Shown here: positions 10,985-23,900 of the stretch, one piece after another
Layout: the number at the start of each line of letters is the position of its first letter
How positions within the stretch are numbered: the stretch's first letter is position 1
Assembly (NCBI GenBank): GCA_031472005.1
Contig: PZJY01000001.1
Location: 1,426,001 to 1,490,000 of the forward strand
Reading direction: 5' to 3'
Length of the DNA: 64,000 nt
DNA from: Tetracladium setigerum
Taxonomy: Eukaryota; Ascomycota; Leotiomycetes; Helotiales
The notes under the pieces: generated by a model
Databases searched by the model: none
What the model saw: only the letters and a program-made list of their open reading frames with translations
Told to the model about the DNA's origin: nothing
Program-made: the position numbers and the translations under genes

Positions 10985-11799
10985 GATGTGCGAAGTTTGT
11001 TTGTAACACGGTCAGAATGGAAAGGAAGGGGATTCGTAGCATTGGGGAGCATTTATGTCGTTTCTCAACGGCTCTGATATCATCTCCGCATCATCGAACA
11101 AAACAAAGCTTGGTCTTGGCACCCGTTGCGGCGCGAGCCTTCCGAGCTAAATGGCCATTGGAGACCGGACAAAGAAAGTAAACAAACTGCCAAAACATAT
11201 GCGAAAGATAATACATCGGCTCTGCAATATTGCCAATGCAGCATACAGTACCCATCTCATCCTTTCGTCCCAATAAACATGAAATGAAAGCGAGCAGGTG
11301 TTTCTATTCCAGTTGCAGGCAGTGCAAAATGCCCCAAAGAATTACGGAGTAGCAGCGACCAAAATAGTTTCAGGGGTCTCGTCCAGCCCCATCCCGTCTT
11401 CCGCAGCTCAACCAACTGATCGCGACGTAACTTTCTCGACAACGTCTTCCTTGTTTTGTGTTTATCAAACCGTCCCGTCTCTTCAACTTGAGCTCCGTAC
11501 TGGCCTCGCCCTCCAGTATATCCTTGGCCTAGTACAGTGCAGCTTCGAATCCTCATACAGTACATCTACGACTCCTTCCTTTCGTCAATTCCATTCGTCA
11601 CCTCCGGGAATTCGGCATCAAATCTCAGCCCTGTGCACCCTGCCCTGTTTAAACCAACAGCCAATGCGGGGCACCAGCAGACCTCCCAGCAGACAGCCAG
11701 CGAACAACAGCCTCCAATCCAACGTTTAATGTGGTCCGGCCATTGGCAATCGTAGCTCACTGAAACCCATACGTAGAGGCTGGACCTTCCTCCGTCGTC
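10985..11799. promoter_or_regulatory. Divergent intergenic promoter (cupin / PLC)
   Basis: This 815-bp gap lies between outward-facing start codons. It contains two copies of the TACAGTA element (about 11244 and 11556) and an ACGGAGTA box near 11343. Function is inferred from position only. Confidence 0.45.
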
Positions 11800-14305
11800 A
11801 TGCCCTTCTTCACTTCCTCCAACAAGAAAAAACACTTCTCGGTCCATAAACTCATGGCTACATCAACTATGCTGTCTCCAACCCATCACAGGAACCTCAA
11901 ACCTCTGGTGTCTGCAGGCGGAGGCGAAGCCCAATCGAAAGTCCCCAAACACCAGCTCTATCTTTCCGACACCATCCTGGCACACTTGCGGGCCATCTTT
12001 GACGGGCTGAGGAAGACGGACGAGCTACTCACAAAGGAGAGGTTTGCGAAGTTCTTGCAGGATGTACAGGAAACAGTGATTGATTTGAAGCTGGAGACAT
12101 TCAAGTTTGAGCAATTCCTCGAGGTGCTGTACTACAACCATGGACTGGAGGCCATCAAATACGTGGATCCTGCGAAGAAGGACCTCAGTAAGCCCATCAG
12201 CAACTACTACATTAGCAGCAGCCACAACACCTATCTCTCTGGCAATCAGCTTATGTCCAAGGCCACGACGGATGCTTACAAGAATGCAAGTTCTGTCCTT
12301 CGTGTCTATTTTTCTGCCCCGTACTGACTTTTGCAGGTCCTCTCCCGTGGATGTCGCTGTATCGAAATCGACGTACATAATGGCGAGCCTTCCGAAGTCC
12401 AGTCGCCTGATCTCTCCTCCCCAGCCTCGCCTACCAAATCCGAATTCAAAAAGCACAGCACTATTACAGGCAGCACATTTTCCAGCAAGGCAGCGTCATT
12501 GCTGGAAACCTTTGACGAGAAATTGACAATCACAAAGTCGAAGTTTGGTAGTGTGAAGGACAAAGACCGAGGCAAGAATAAGGACAAGATTGGGAAAGGC
12601 AAGGAGAGAACGCAGTCTGGGACCATCACGGAGGGCGAGATTACGAAACAGACCTCAAATTCATTAGAACCTGGAGATTATCTAGAAAAGTCGGCTTCAC
12701 TGAAGTCGACCAGAAGCGGAGAACCTCTCGTACTCCATGGTTGGACCTTGACAGCACCTGTTGGGTTTAGGGCAGTCTGCAAATCGATCCGAGAGTCTGC
12801 TTTCCTCACGAGCGACCTTCCCATAATTGCGAGTTTGGAGGTGCATGCAGATTTGGAACAACAAGAGGTTATGGTGCAAATTATGAAGGAGGAATGGGCA
12901 GGTCTATTGATTGATGCAGCACACGCAGATTGTAATCCCGACCAGCGTTTGCCACGATTGGACGAACTCAGAGGCAAGATTCTGGTCAAAGTCAAGAAAG
13001 CCGTTGCAGATACACAAGCTCCAGCCTTAACACCTGTTCCTACCAAATCCGACGACACTTCGAGCTCCTCAGAAGATGACAAACCACAGCCCAAGAAGAA
13101 AGTCAAGATTTGCGAAAATCTAGGCAATCTAGGTATCTACACTCACAGTGAACACTTCTCCACCTTCAACAACCCGTCGGCAAAAAAGCCCCCTCATGTC
13201 TTCTCCATTGGCGAGAACGACATTATCGATCTCTGGAAGAAGCAGAAAGCGGAAATGATGGCTCACAATCGTGATTACTTCATGCGTGCCTACCCATCCG
13301 GCTTGCGAATCGATTCTTCTAATCTCGACCCCTCCGTATTTTGGAGGAAAGGTGTGCAGATGGTAGCTCTGAATTGGCAAGAACTGGACGAGGGATGATG
13401 CTAAACGAGGGCATGTTTGCAGGCGAGCATGGTTGGGTGCTGAAGCCACCAGGATATCGCAGTGATCCTGCAGAGCCAATTGAGTGGAAAACTCTGGATT
13501 TGAACATCACCGTTTTCGCAGCTCAACACATTCCTATGGAGGAGGGTCAAACCGACAAGGGCTTCCACCCATATGTCAAGTGTGAGATTCACGTCGAGAC
13601 GGGCGAGGAATCGCTGGACGGGGGGAAGCAAAAGGAAGGAGAATATAAGGCCAAGACATCATACGGAACGACAGATCATCCTGATTTCGGGCCTAAAGGA
13701 CAGAGTTTATCATTTCCCACGATCGAGAAGGTGGTGGAGGAGTTGACATTCATCAGGTCAGTACTAATTTTGGTCGTCATTCTAAAAGCCCCATGCCTAC
13801 AATATGATGCATCTTCCCTACCGAGGGTGCACACAATTACTTGCATGCGACACCTTTCCGATGACTTGAGTACAAGCATCATGCATTCGAAGCCGTTCCC
13901 GCATTCGCATAAACTACATATGCATACAGGACGGGCCGATGCAAGTTCATCGAGTTCCCGGGTATGCAAGACACGAAAAGTCCGGTGGCAAGCTACTTGA
14001 TAGAAACTTTCTTCGTAGCACTGGATTCTTTTTCCTGAAAGTTTTTCTGATGCCTCTTCTCCGATTTCGCTCCCCTCTCCCCAATCATGGACCTTAGCCG
14101 CTTCGTGTATTGCGATTCCCTCTCACTGACACCCAATAGGTTCAAAGTAGAAGATAACAAAACCCTGCAAGACGACCTCGCAGCCTGGGCGTGCATCCGT
14201 CTTGACAAACTCCAGAACGGATACAGATTCATTCCGTTGATGGACGAGAACGGCATCGCTACACCCGGTATCCTACTGGTCAAAGTGGAGAAATCTCTCA
14301 GGTGA
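11800..14305 (+). CDS. Phosphoinositide-specific phospholipase C, frame interrupted
   Basis: Hydrolyses phosphatidylinositol phosphates to inositol phosphate and diacylglycerol in Ca2+ signalling. Exons are 11800-12285, 12337-13756 and 14140-14305, about 690 aa once corrected. The order is an EF-hand-like N-terminal region (residues about 35-115), then the X domain with catalytic His142 in SSSHNTYLSGNQL, Ca2+-site GCRCIEIDV and the second His in SLEVHADLEQQ. A long Ser/Lys-rich insert of about 110 residues sits inside X. The Y domain is marked by VQMVALNWQ and MMLNEGMFAGEHGWVL, and the C2 domain by WKTLDLNITVFAAQ and AWACIRLD. Intron 1 uses a GC donor (AAT|GCAAGT). The frame breaks at 13393-13395: NWQELDEG must continue as MMLNEG, which needs one more G. 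Intron 2, at 383 nt, is long for this window. Confidence 0.88.
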
Positions 14306-14755
14306 CAATCAATGAGACGCCGGAGTGCGTGGGGCCTGTTCGACGGGAAAGGGAAGGGGATGTTGAGGGGGCTGAGTGTTAGGGGGAGGAAACCTAGCGG
14401 GAGTGGGGAGAGTCTGACGAGGGGGAAGAGTGTGAGGAAATTGGAGGGCAGTGGTAATGGGAAGATCGTGGAGGCGGAGGCGGGCGCGGGTGCGAAGAAA
14501 GCAGCGATTGACGGTGACAGGAATGGGAAGCTAGCAGAAGTTAAAGCGAATGGGAATGGGAATGAGATTGGGAATGAGAATGGGAGTTCGATAGAAAAAG
14601 GAAAGAGCGTGCAGAAGAGCGCAATCAAAGCAGAGTCGGAAGGACAAGGAACGAAATCATCAGGTTTGCTAAGGGGGAAGAGCGTAAGGAATGGTAATGA
14701 TGTGAAGACGGATGAGGTGAAATCCAAGAGGAGGAAGAGCTGGGCTTTCTGGTGA
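14306..14755 (+). other. Open low-complexity extension after the PLC stop
   Basis: Directly after the PLC TGA (14303-14305) the same frame stays open for about 150 codons. It is rich in Gly, Lys, Ser and Asn, with four similar GKS(V)-type repeats (RGKSVRKLEG, KGKSVQKSA, RGKSVRNGN), and ends at SKRRKSWAFW. It could be a former C-terminal tail cut off by CGA to TGA, or fortuitous purine-rich 3'-UTR. The repeat structure favours a former or alternative coding tail. Confidence 0.4.
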
Positions 14756-15850
14756 GCTAGGCCGTGTGTTGTTGTGTTTTGTTGCATCAAAAATTGTTCA
14801 CAGCTTGCTTCTTGATTGCTTTGCTTTGCTAGGCTAGCGCAGATAGTATACCCAAATCGATGATCTTTTTTGTCTTTCTTTTCGGTCTTTTCTTTCTTTT
14901 TGTCTCTGAACTTTAGCATGTGAGAATGGAATCTTCTTGTTCGATGGTTGGGGACTGGATCTGTTCAGCCTGTTATTTACTTTGAGGTATCGCAAAGAGA
15001 TTATCTAAGTGCTCATGGAATGGAAAACTTGAACTGGCAAGTAAGATGAAATGAGCTCAACCTCTGCTTGACCCTCCAAGCGTCACAAACAGAAGGCACG
15101 TTAGAGAGGGGGTGATCATATACCTATATTTGTAGCTACTGAATTGAAAGAGTTTATAATTAAGCAAGCATTATCTGGAACAGAAGTCGCTGTCAACCGT
15201 CCTCAGCACAACAACCTCTTTCACCGGATGTATCTACGGATTTTTCAACTACTTGGAGAATTGGTGCTCCTTGAGACCAACAAGACTAGATTAGAGTGAG
15301 GTTCGATGATAGGAATTGCAACAAACCGGTCATATTTTTATCTTAGCAGGTACTTGGAACAGAGGAAATATTCGACGATTTGAGCATTATCTGTCGCTGA
15401 TGCTCTTGTTGTCGTTTAAATTTTTATTGTCATTTTTGGGGGGTTATCATTTACGTGTTTGTCGTTGTTGTTGAGTTAGCAACAACTTCCTTGAGAAGCT
15501 TAAAGACACCGTTTTGGCATCGACTTGTCGTCTAGTTGTTGGATAATCTTTATCCCCGCTACCAATTGCATCTTCAACTGGTGAAGGTATCCGGTGGGTA
15601 TTAATTACAGCATGGATAGTTTTGCTTCTCTCGAAGCTTCTGACCAAATCTTCCGAATGCTTTCTCGTCGCGAGTACATATATTCATACTTCCAACTTAA
15701 CGAGTGGAATAAAAAGGGAAACTGCTGTTAATTTTGCGATTCAACTTTCGAAAGAGAGAAAAGAAGAAACAACCACCTAAAAAGTGTAGGAGAGCTCCTG
15801 TGGAAAAAAAAAGAAGAGTTCGAAAAAAATATAAAGAGAATTGACACCCC
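14756..15850. other. Intergenic
   Basis: This is the PLC 3' flank. No coding sequence is seen. The last 150 bases before the tRNA terminator are A-rich. Confidence 0.5.
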
Positions 15851-15857
15851 AAAAAAA
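15851..15857 (-). terminator. Pol III terminator of tRNA-Ser
   Basis: Seven A residues on the plus strand read as T7 on the tRNA strand, starting nine bases beyond the tRNA 3' end. This is the standard RNA polymerase III stop signal. Confidence 0.8.
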
Positions 15858-15865
15858 CACTTTTT

Positions 15866-15961
15866 CATCGTGGGCAGGATTTGAACCTACGCGGCCGAAG
15901 CCAATAGATGTCGAGTTTTAATAATTCAAGTCTATCCCATTAACCACTCTGGCACCACGAT
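15866..15961 (-). tRNA. tRNA-Ser(UGA) with 15-nt intron
   Basis: The acceptor stem ATCGTGG pairs perfectly with CCACGAT, followed by discriminator G. The D arm is CCA...TGG, the anticodon stem ATAGA/TCTAT, and the loop CTTGAA-A carries anticodon TGA. A long serine-type variable arm (GGCTTCGGCC) and the T arm GTAGG-TTCAAAT-CCTGC follow. A 15-nt intron (15910-15924 on the plus strand) interrupts the anticodon loop one base 3' of the anticodon, the canonical position. Mature length is about 81 nt. Confidence 0.95.
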
Positions 15962-16689
15962 ATTATCTTTTTGGTGGGCGTCGTCAACACTAATTTTCAT
16001 TTATTACAAAGTGTGTGCTTTTCCTTTCGGTGGGTTTTTTTTAAAGTGGGTCGGTCGTCTTGAGTTGAAGGAAAGAGAGAGACCCTTTTATTTTTCAAGG
16101 ACAGAACATTTCGATTTGAGAGGGTCTTGAACTTGCTATCCGAAGTCATCTGGTTCGAGATAAATCTTCTTCATCTCAAAAATCTATAGTAAAATGAGTA
16201 TATCACTCAGTGCTGTGCTGTATCTGCGGTATCCTTTTCACGAACACCAAGACCATGGTCGGAGATATTTTCATCGTTAATACGCCTGCGGAGGATTTCT
16301 GGATATTGGCACAGGCAAAACTAAATAAAAAACAATCAAACTGTTAACTTCGTTAGGAATCTAGGCTTCTGATTGACCATTCATCTATCCCTTCACTGTG
16401 TCATCAAACACTACAACAAGAGTGCGAACCAACGAGCCATCACGCTCAAATCACAAGATGATCCACAATTGAACGCTTCTTTACAATCACAACCCTTCTC
16501 GCACGACTTTCTTATGAGAAAAAGTAGGTCTTTACACCATGTGAGGCTGAAAAGTTCACATGCCGGCAAATGATTACTGCGAACTATTGTGCGGCTGTCG
16601 ACATTCATAAGGCGTCTCGCTTTTCAGCCTGTTCGCAAAGATATAGTTGTTTGACAGTGGCACCGTCATAAGAACCATGAGGGAATCCA

Positions 16690-17240
16690 TTTGACGTGCC
16701 CCAATCCTAACGCTAAGCACGTTCAAAAGCCTGTTCTGATAGCTCAGCATCGGTATCTTTGTGCTCTGGTAGGTTGGAGTTCTCGTGGGAAGAGTTGGAG
16801 TCTACGTCTTCATCGGAAACGGAAATTGCATCTCTCTTCAGAGGCAGATTGCTCACTCGTTGCCCTTGGGCTTTTGAGAATTGGTAGGCTTAGGCTCGCT
16901 CGCTCTTTATCAACACTAACTTTAGAGCAGCCTGGCTCTTTCCACAACAAGAGAAGCCGGTCTGCTTTTGGGACCGAGAATATCTTCAGGAAGAGACAAG
17001 GATTTATTAAATTTTTCATCTAATATCTTCGTCTGGTTCTACGATCTGTTTCGTCGGGCTACCGCTGAAGCAGACTTGAGCTATAGTGATTCTGCCGAAT
17101 ACTCGTAAATATGGAAGAGCATGGTTACTTGCAGATTGGTCGAGATGGTGAAATTTCAGCTCTGTCCCTTCTTCACCTCTAACGTGACATGTCGTGAATA
17201 TCTTTTGTAGGTGTTCGATGGATGGATGAGAAGCAAGCAC
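16690..17240 (-). pseudogene. Decayed coding relic, family unknown
   Basis: Three minus-strand pieces in different frames read like one protein. The first is HPSIEHLQKIFTTCHVRGEE through SPTKQIVEPDEDI (17240-17020), then LDEKFNKSLSLPEDILGPK just below, then LPLKRDAISVSDEDVDS and HENSNLPEHKDTDAELSEQA (to about 16700). Stops and frame changes separate them. No family was recognised; a dead gene or a mobile-element remnant are both possible. Confidence 0.35.
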
Positions 17241-17690
17241 GATCGATCATTTCCCAAGCTGAAATATCTGTCCTTTTCGCTTGTCGCAGCATTTATCGTC
17301 GGCTTTACATTCAGCTGTGGATAATGAAAGCCATGGGAACTGGAAGGAGAAACTGACCACGCTCAGTCTCAGCCAGCAGGATTCAGGAATATTCGACCGT
17401 AACTATCACAATAACGCAGTCGGCACCTCCTTGATAATAATTAACCCCCACAGTGAATTTGAACAACGTCCAAGCAACGTATTCCTAGCGTCGTTATCAT
17501 TTTCAGATTGCCTTTTTTTGAAACCGCTTGCAGTACGTCATTCATTCGAAAGACAGGTGCTATATACTTTGCTCCTTGCCTATTTTTAGATATTGATCAA
17601 GATCTCACGCACATATCAACCATCCGTTAATACGAATACAAAAACTAACGATACAGTACATTACAGGACTAGCCAGTACTAGATATCCAT

Positions 17691-17905
17691 TAGCTACCCA
17701 ACCAGCATGCTCCCTGACCCCACTGCCGACGTCTAGTCAAACAAAAGTCAAAATGCACCACCAAAAAGCCCAAAACTCGGGACGGCGGTATGATATCTCA
17801 CTTCCAATTGGCTACCATGCTACCAGAATATCCTCCAGTGATACCACTGCCGAAGTCACAATCAGACAAACGTTAAATCCCACCACGAGACTTCGGGATT
17901 GCGAC
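17691..17905. repeat. Two imperfect direct repeats of about 90 bp
   Basis: The first copy (about 17691-17785) and the second (about 17806-17905) share CACTGCCGA(A/C)GTC, a CAAAC(A)AAAGT-like block, CACCAC and ACT(T)CGGGA in the same order with small gaps. A third weaker TACCACTGCC box follows near 17948. They may be remnants of a tandem duplication. Confidence 0.45.
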
Positions 17906-20900
17906 GAATAAAAGAAAACAACCCCCTAATACTCCGTATTGTTCCAACACGTACCACTGCCATCAGAGAACAGTTTAAAGTTCAGCCATCGCCCGACTCT
18001 GAGCCAGGGGTGTCAGCCATGCCCTTGCCTGATTCAAGATTTTCTTCCCCAAGCGACAAACCATCAGATAGGTCGACTCAGAGTCTCAGACATGTACAGT
18101 AGTCTAGTTGTGTCTCTCTCTGCCCATTACGAAATCCCGCCCCCGATACCAGGCGTTCGGTCAGACCAACGGAAGGAACATTCCATTCAAGCCACCTCTG
18201 ATTCAAGAAATGTTCCCAAGACAGACCAAGCAGGTGGCCCGCCGATTTAGAAGGAAGAACGCGGGCACGGTACCCCTACAGTAGCTTCTCGGGCCAAAGA
18301 AAACGCAATTATCAATTTCGCGATACCCAAGCATCCGGTCACAGGTCCAAGCGAAAAAGGCAAATTGTCTCGGAAAAAGGCGATGGACTGAGATAGGTAG
18401 TTGGGATTAAAATCTGAATGAATAATGGCAGTGACAAATCCAGATCACACGGCCAAAACCCTGCGTTGACGTGTGGAAAAGAGGACAGCGTAAAACAAGA
18501 TTGCGCTCGAGAGAATTGGCCACTCATGGCCAGCAACTCGACATGAGAGCGATGAATAGGAATCGCCTGAGAGGAAGCTGGAGAGCGGAGCGGAAGGCGG
18601 AAGAGCTGAAGATATCCCAAAGGGGAAGTACACGAGAAGATCTGTGAAGGAAGGAGACGGGTTGGACAAAGTTGAGGATTCTGCAGCAAGGTGACAGCTG
18701 AGCAGTTTGATAAGACTCTCACATAGAGTAAATACTGTACCTCGTACATACATAAACTCAAACTGTGAGCCCCTCCCAATCGGGGGTTTTGGGGACAAAA
18801 CCCAGTGTTCGGAGTTCACTTAGAGTTTGAGTAAAACAGGATGGAAGGAATGGAATCAGGAGATTTTTGATAGATGTGTAGGTTTGAATACGCAACTTGC
18901 GGGACGTGCGGGCACCATTCTTCCACCTTTCAAGTCATTCGGACGTTTGGTTGCGTCGTGATGGATTTCTGTGGAAGCTTTTATTTCGCTTTGTTCGGAT
19001 GGTGGAATTGGCGGCGGAATATGGACACCTGACCACTTTTGCGCCTGCGTTTCGTTTGCCGGATGGGGGAAAGTTATTTTCCTCTGGCTTGCTCTTGGAA
19101 GGAGAAAGCAACTCCACAAGAAGATCAGAGAGCCTCTGAAGCAAGCTCCCCGCAACGGAAAACAAGCAATTATTTCCCACGACCAATGGAAGCCCCTTCG
19201 GAGCAAACCCCGAGAGAAGGAGGAATCAGTAGTTGAGGTTACAACATATCTGGAGGGAAGACCTTGGCCGTCGAATCAGAAGTATATGGACATATGAAAA
19301 GGAAAGAAAAGCATACACGGAAAAGGAAAGCTGAGCGAGGTCATGGGTGGATGGACCAAAGTGCCGCACAAACCACACAAAGGCCCGCTGAGGCTAACGT
19401 TGGCGTCCTGCAAACCGCGCAAAAAACAATATAAGTCTGCCGGCCAAGCGAAATTATTCTTCAGCAACGAAAAAATAATGATATTGGCGCGGCTGGTATG
19501 TAGTTGGCGGCTGGCTTGGAACAGCCCTGCCAGGACCAAATTCAAAGTAGACCAGCCAGCCAGTCAGATGATGAGCAGTACAGCAGAGACGTTAGCAACT
19601 CTTCACAGTACAGTACAGAGGCGTCAATGCAGTGAACAGGAAACGAATCAGAGCCAACGGAGATACCGCCAGCCAGCCCGTTACAATTTACATCCCATCG
19701 ATATCAACAATAAGTAATGTTTGCAGCACAGCTCTCCACCGCACGGATCAAGGTGACAGACAGGGACTTGGGTCTGAAACGGATCTTTGCAGACTCCAAA
19801 AGCAAGTGCCCCACAAACTCGCAAGTACCCATGTACCCTTGCCCCTACTGCGAACGGAGTACGGAGTAGGCAAGGTCAAGGTACAAATGTAATAGTAAAG
19901 TACTGCTGTACTACTTCCAGCATTCTTACAGTGCTTAGTACAAAGCGACAAGTGCAAACTTAAAGCGAGCCCTGTCAAACTCAAAACAAACTCCACTACA
20001 GGACTACCGTAACAAGCCACGACCAAACGACAATGCAAGATGAAAAAAAACAAAAATCAACGGCAAGAGAAATGTAAACGACATCATCACTAATATCATC
20101 CAATTGTAAGAGGCGAGCTGGAGACAGCTTCTCTTCCTATCCGTATTTCTTCATAGACTATGTAGGGCTGCGAAACACCACGGAGATACCTCCTAACGCG
20201 GTTCCAAGAATATGGAAAGGTGAAGCCATTGTATGCCCGCTCCCGTCTGTGCTAACGATCGATGACTGTTCACCGCGCACAGCATCTTGCGTACCTACGT
20301 AATAAAGAATAATAGAGATGCAGTGATCTTCGTACTCCAAGAAAGTGTTGAGGATGTTTAGGTTCCGCGCCTTGCGTGACAAAGCTGAGCCTTGAACTCT
20401 TGGGCGCTTTTGGTCCTCTGTCTTCTGTCCTCAATCTTTTTTTGTCGTTGCTTTTCGTCTTGTTTTCTTTCGAAGTTTTGTTTTCGTGGCGGTGCGTGGA
20501 TTGATTTCATTTTGATTGCTGGATGACTAGCTCTGGACAGAGCCCCTTTTATTCGTATAGCTGTAGATGTTTGACGACGATGTAGATGGCGAGCACGAGT
20601 GAGCCACCAGAGAGATTTCGTTCGTGGTGGTATTATTTTTTCTTTCCTTTTTCCTTTCCTTTTTCTTTTGCTTGCGTCGCTGATTATTCGGCGATGCTGG
20701 TTTGGCATATGAGTTGTCATTATTTTCAAATGAGCTTCTAATTTTGAACATGTTGCAGAATCATCAGGGCCGACAATAGTGACCCTGAGAGATTTGGCAC
20801 TCGAAGTTGTACAGCAGATTCTCTTGCAGCCACAACAGCTCTGTTCGACACCGGCAAGGCGGTTTCCCTCTGAATTTGCATGGTGGCCCGCGGGGAGTTG

Positions 20901-23900
20901 GACATTACCTCCGGAGCCCATACACAACTGCAATAATACAGCAGTGGTAATGAGAAATATGAAGCAGGTGTATGAAATGGGAAAAGCGAAAAGCTGTAGG
21001 GCAAGCACTTTTGTGCCGAAACGGTTTGTGGAATTCGTGCCGCCATGACATGGTTCGTAATACAAGGTGGCGCGAGGAATTGCCGTGCTGGATATCACTG
21101 ATAGACTCGAGTATTCCTGTACCTGGATCATCATCGATGGGTAATTGCTTAGGAAATCACAGCGGTCAGAAGCAATGATAGAAACTGCGGGCACGTGCTG
21201 TCGGGACAACCGTCGTTTGATGCGCTTCACAATTCTCTTGTCGATAGGGGTGAACGACCAGGGGTCGCGTTCATCGAGGGAGAGTTTGATGAGAAATACT
21301 GTAAGGTAATTTTCACCTTGTCATAGGAAATGGGCTGCAGCACGCTAGCACCATTGAATTGATCCACGGCTTTCTGCGTTTGGATATAAAGGTGGCACAT
21401 GGGTAAGAAACGGCTGGGCGCCCCTTTTCTGCAATAGCAACCAGATTTATGGAATCTTGGAGGAGCATCGAAACGGGGTCCTGTCAAAGGATGATGCCTG
21501 CGAAGATCCCGCTTTGCAGCACTCGTCGCATGTGAGGCAACTCGAGGCAACTACCAGTCTACCAGGTATTATGAGGACCGTAAGATTTCTAGAGACGTAA
21601 CATCCCACTCCTAACGACGTAGGAGAGATTTCGACGGACTCCTCGATCTTCCAGGTCATGGTAATTGTAATTAATCATTTTCATCTTCGCACATATCGGC
21701 GTGTGGCCGGACTATTGTAAGGCCAGCGTCTCGGTATACTCTCCCCTTCCATCCCACCCACGTTAAAGCTCCGTCACCCTCTGCCCTGACTGAGATGTGG
21801 TTCGATAAGCGAGAAAGGAAATGGATTTTTGTCGGAGCTGAATCGAGTACAACCCAAGATATCTTGCAGGAAGTACCTCCGTAGAGTGGAGCGCGGTGAG
21901 CGCACGACCTGCTGCGTACCCTACCACCTGGCACCCGTTATTGGAAAGTGCATCAAAGGTCTATACAACGATTTTGATATTGAGCTGCAATGACCCTTCC
22001 CGGAAAGCAAGAAGACAGCATCCGGGGACTTGAGCAGCTGCCCTGCTTGTCAGAGAATGCTCATGGGAATGTACTTTTTTGCTTGTTCTGCCAGTGGGCG
22101 TGTGATGGACTTGGGAAGTAGGCATAATCAGATGCTTGTACTGTACATCGTATTGAGGCGATGCTCATACGTCGACGTGCCGGGTGCAATTTGAAGTTCT
22201 CGAGTAGAGCAATAATGGCGTTGTAAGATTACTGCACGCTTCGTTCTCTGATGAGGTGAGCCACTGGAATGTCAGCAAGAACGAGCGAGACTTGCGCTTG
22301 CACTGTTTTGTGGACTGTGGACGGGCAAGAGGAAGGAAGGTGTGAGTATTGAAGGTGGTTGTGCGGCGGCGCTTAAAGCCTAGCTGATCCAAACTTTGGA
22401 ATGGAAGTAGTGGGAGTAGTTGCCATGGATGTCCTTTTCGCACAGGAGAGGGTAGGAGGGAATAGTGGGTGTGAGATTCAGTAGTGCAAATGATACTCTG
22501 GGGCGGACAAGAGAATAGTCGAATCGGTTGTCTGTCTGTGCGGTGTGCCACATCTTTTCTTGGAAATAATTATACCCCACTATACCCTAGCTAGGGGAAC
22601 AATAGAGTACCTTCAACTTGGAAGCTGATTCGCTGTCAACCCTGAACAATGTCATGTTAGCTAAGGGTACAGTACCAACGAGGAAAAAACGACCAAGACC
22701 ACTCACGATCGCTCAAACCGAGACAAAGAAGGAAAAACAACAACAGGAGGATCGATCCGCCTTCGAACGCCTTCACACAATTACTGTGTAAAACGCCCCA
22801 TAGTTCCGAATAGTAGGAGCAAGTCCCATGGACTGAGTTGGAACGGCTGCGTCCAGCTGCAGTCCTCCCGTCCACTAATCCTGGAAAGCAGAAGTAAAGT
22901 ATGGCTACCCATGACCAAAAGCGACGCAAGCGCAGATCTACGGATAGGATGGCAACAAACATTCCTAGGTGCTGTAACGAGACGTGGATTTGTGCTCATT
23001 GCAATATTCCCGAACGCGGTGGCCTTCCCATATTGTTGTAAACGATCGAGCCAAGCGAAGACAAACAGTCTAACACCCTTCTCAGAGAGTGGAATATGTC
23101 GGTCGTAGGGCCAGAGATGGAAGCGGCATAGGAAGTGTCGCTTCCAAATGGCTGGAATCGAGCTGGATCAAGAGATCACCAGCCTTGAGGGTGAACTACT
23201 GTACTGGCCAGCTACAGTACAGTACCGTATGTGGTGACCATCTAGCATCCGCCATTGGTCATGGTGAAATAATAATCCAACGCGAGTCTCGGCTGAGATG
23301 GAGGAGGTGGTGGAGAAGGGAGGAAGAAGAGAAGGACGTTTGCTGCTCCATTGGCCACCAGCTCGCAATGCAATGGATGGATATCGACAGCCCCCATCGC
23401 GGATCGACGATTCCATGCTGTTCGAGAATGCGCTTTGAAGATTTGTGTATTCGGGATGTTTAATCGGGTGAACCCCTGCTAGAATGCGCATGCTCGGCTA
23501 TCTGCGTCGTCGAGGGAAAAAGCAGTGTTGTGGCCCAAACAAATACTAACTCTAATTAGCGTGTGCATCCATCCACTTTGTGTCCTAGTATCTAAAGCTC
23601 CCCAAAAGTCAAAACTGGGCATAACCCGCAACTAACTAGGGAGTCCTATCTTATCAGGCCACAAAACCCTAAAGTCGTGCTCCTCCCTCCACGACTGCGT
23701 TGTTCCACAGCTACGAAAGGGCTAAAGACGACTATACCTCCGGAATGCCCAATAGTTTGATGCAGGGGTGCTTGACCACCGGTACTCTCTCTTCGACTCT
23801 CCTTAGTCGCAGTGCGGCAATTGTGCAAGGACCCGCGCTATCACCTGCGATACTTCTTCTTCTCGAAGGTTGCTGTATCTCGCCAAATTACAGGGAGAGA

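Noticed and set aside
13993..14919. 308-codon minus frame opposite the PLC 3' end
   Set aside because: It is the complement of the PLC last exon and purine-rich tail, giving Phe/Pro/Ser-rich low complexity only.
20358..21230. 290-codon open frame on the minus strand in the gene-poor region
   Set aside because: Composition shifts along its length, it ends in a Lys/Arg-rich low-complexity part, and it has no domain, intron or family-like segment; judged fortuitous.
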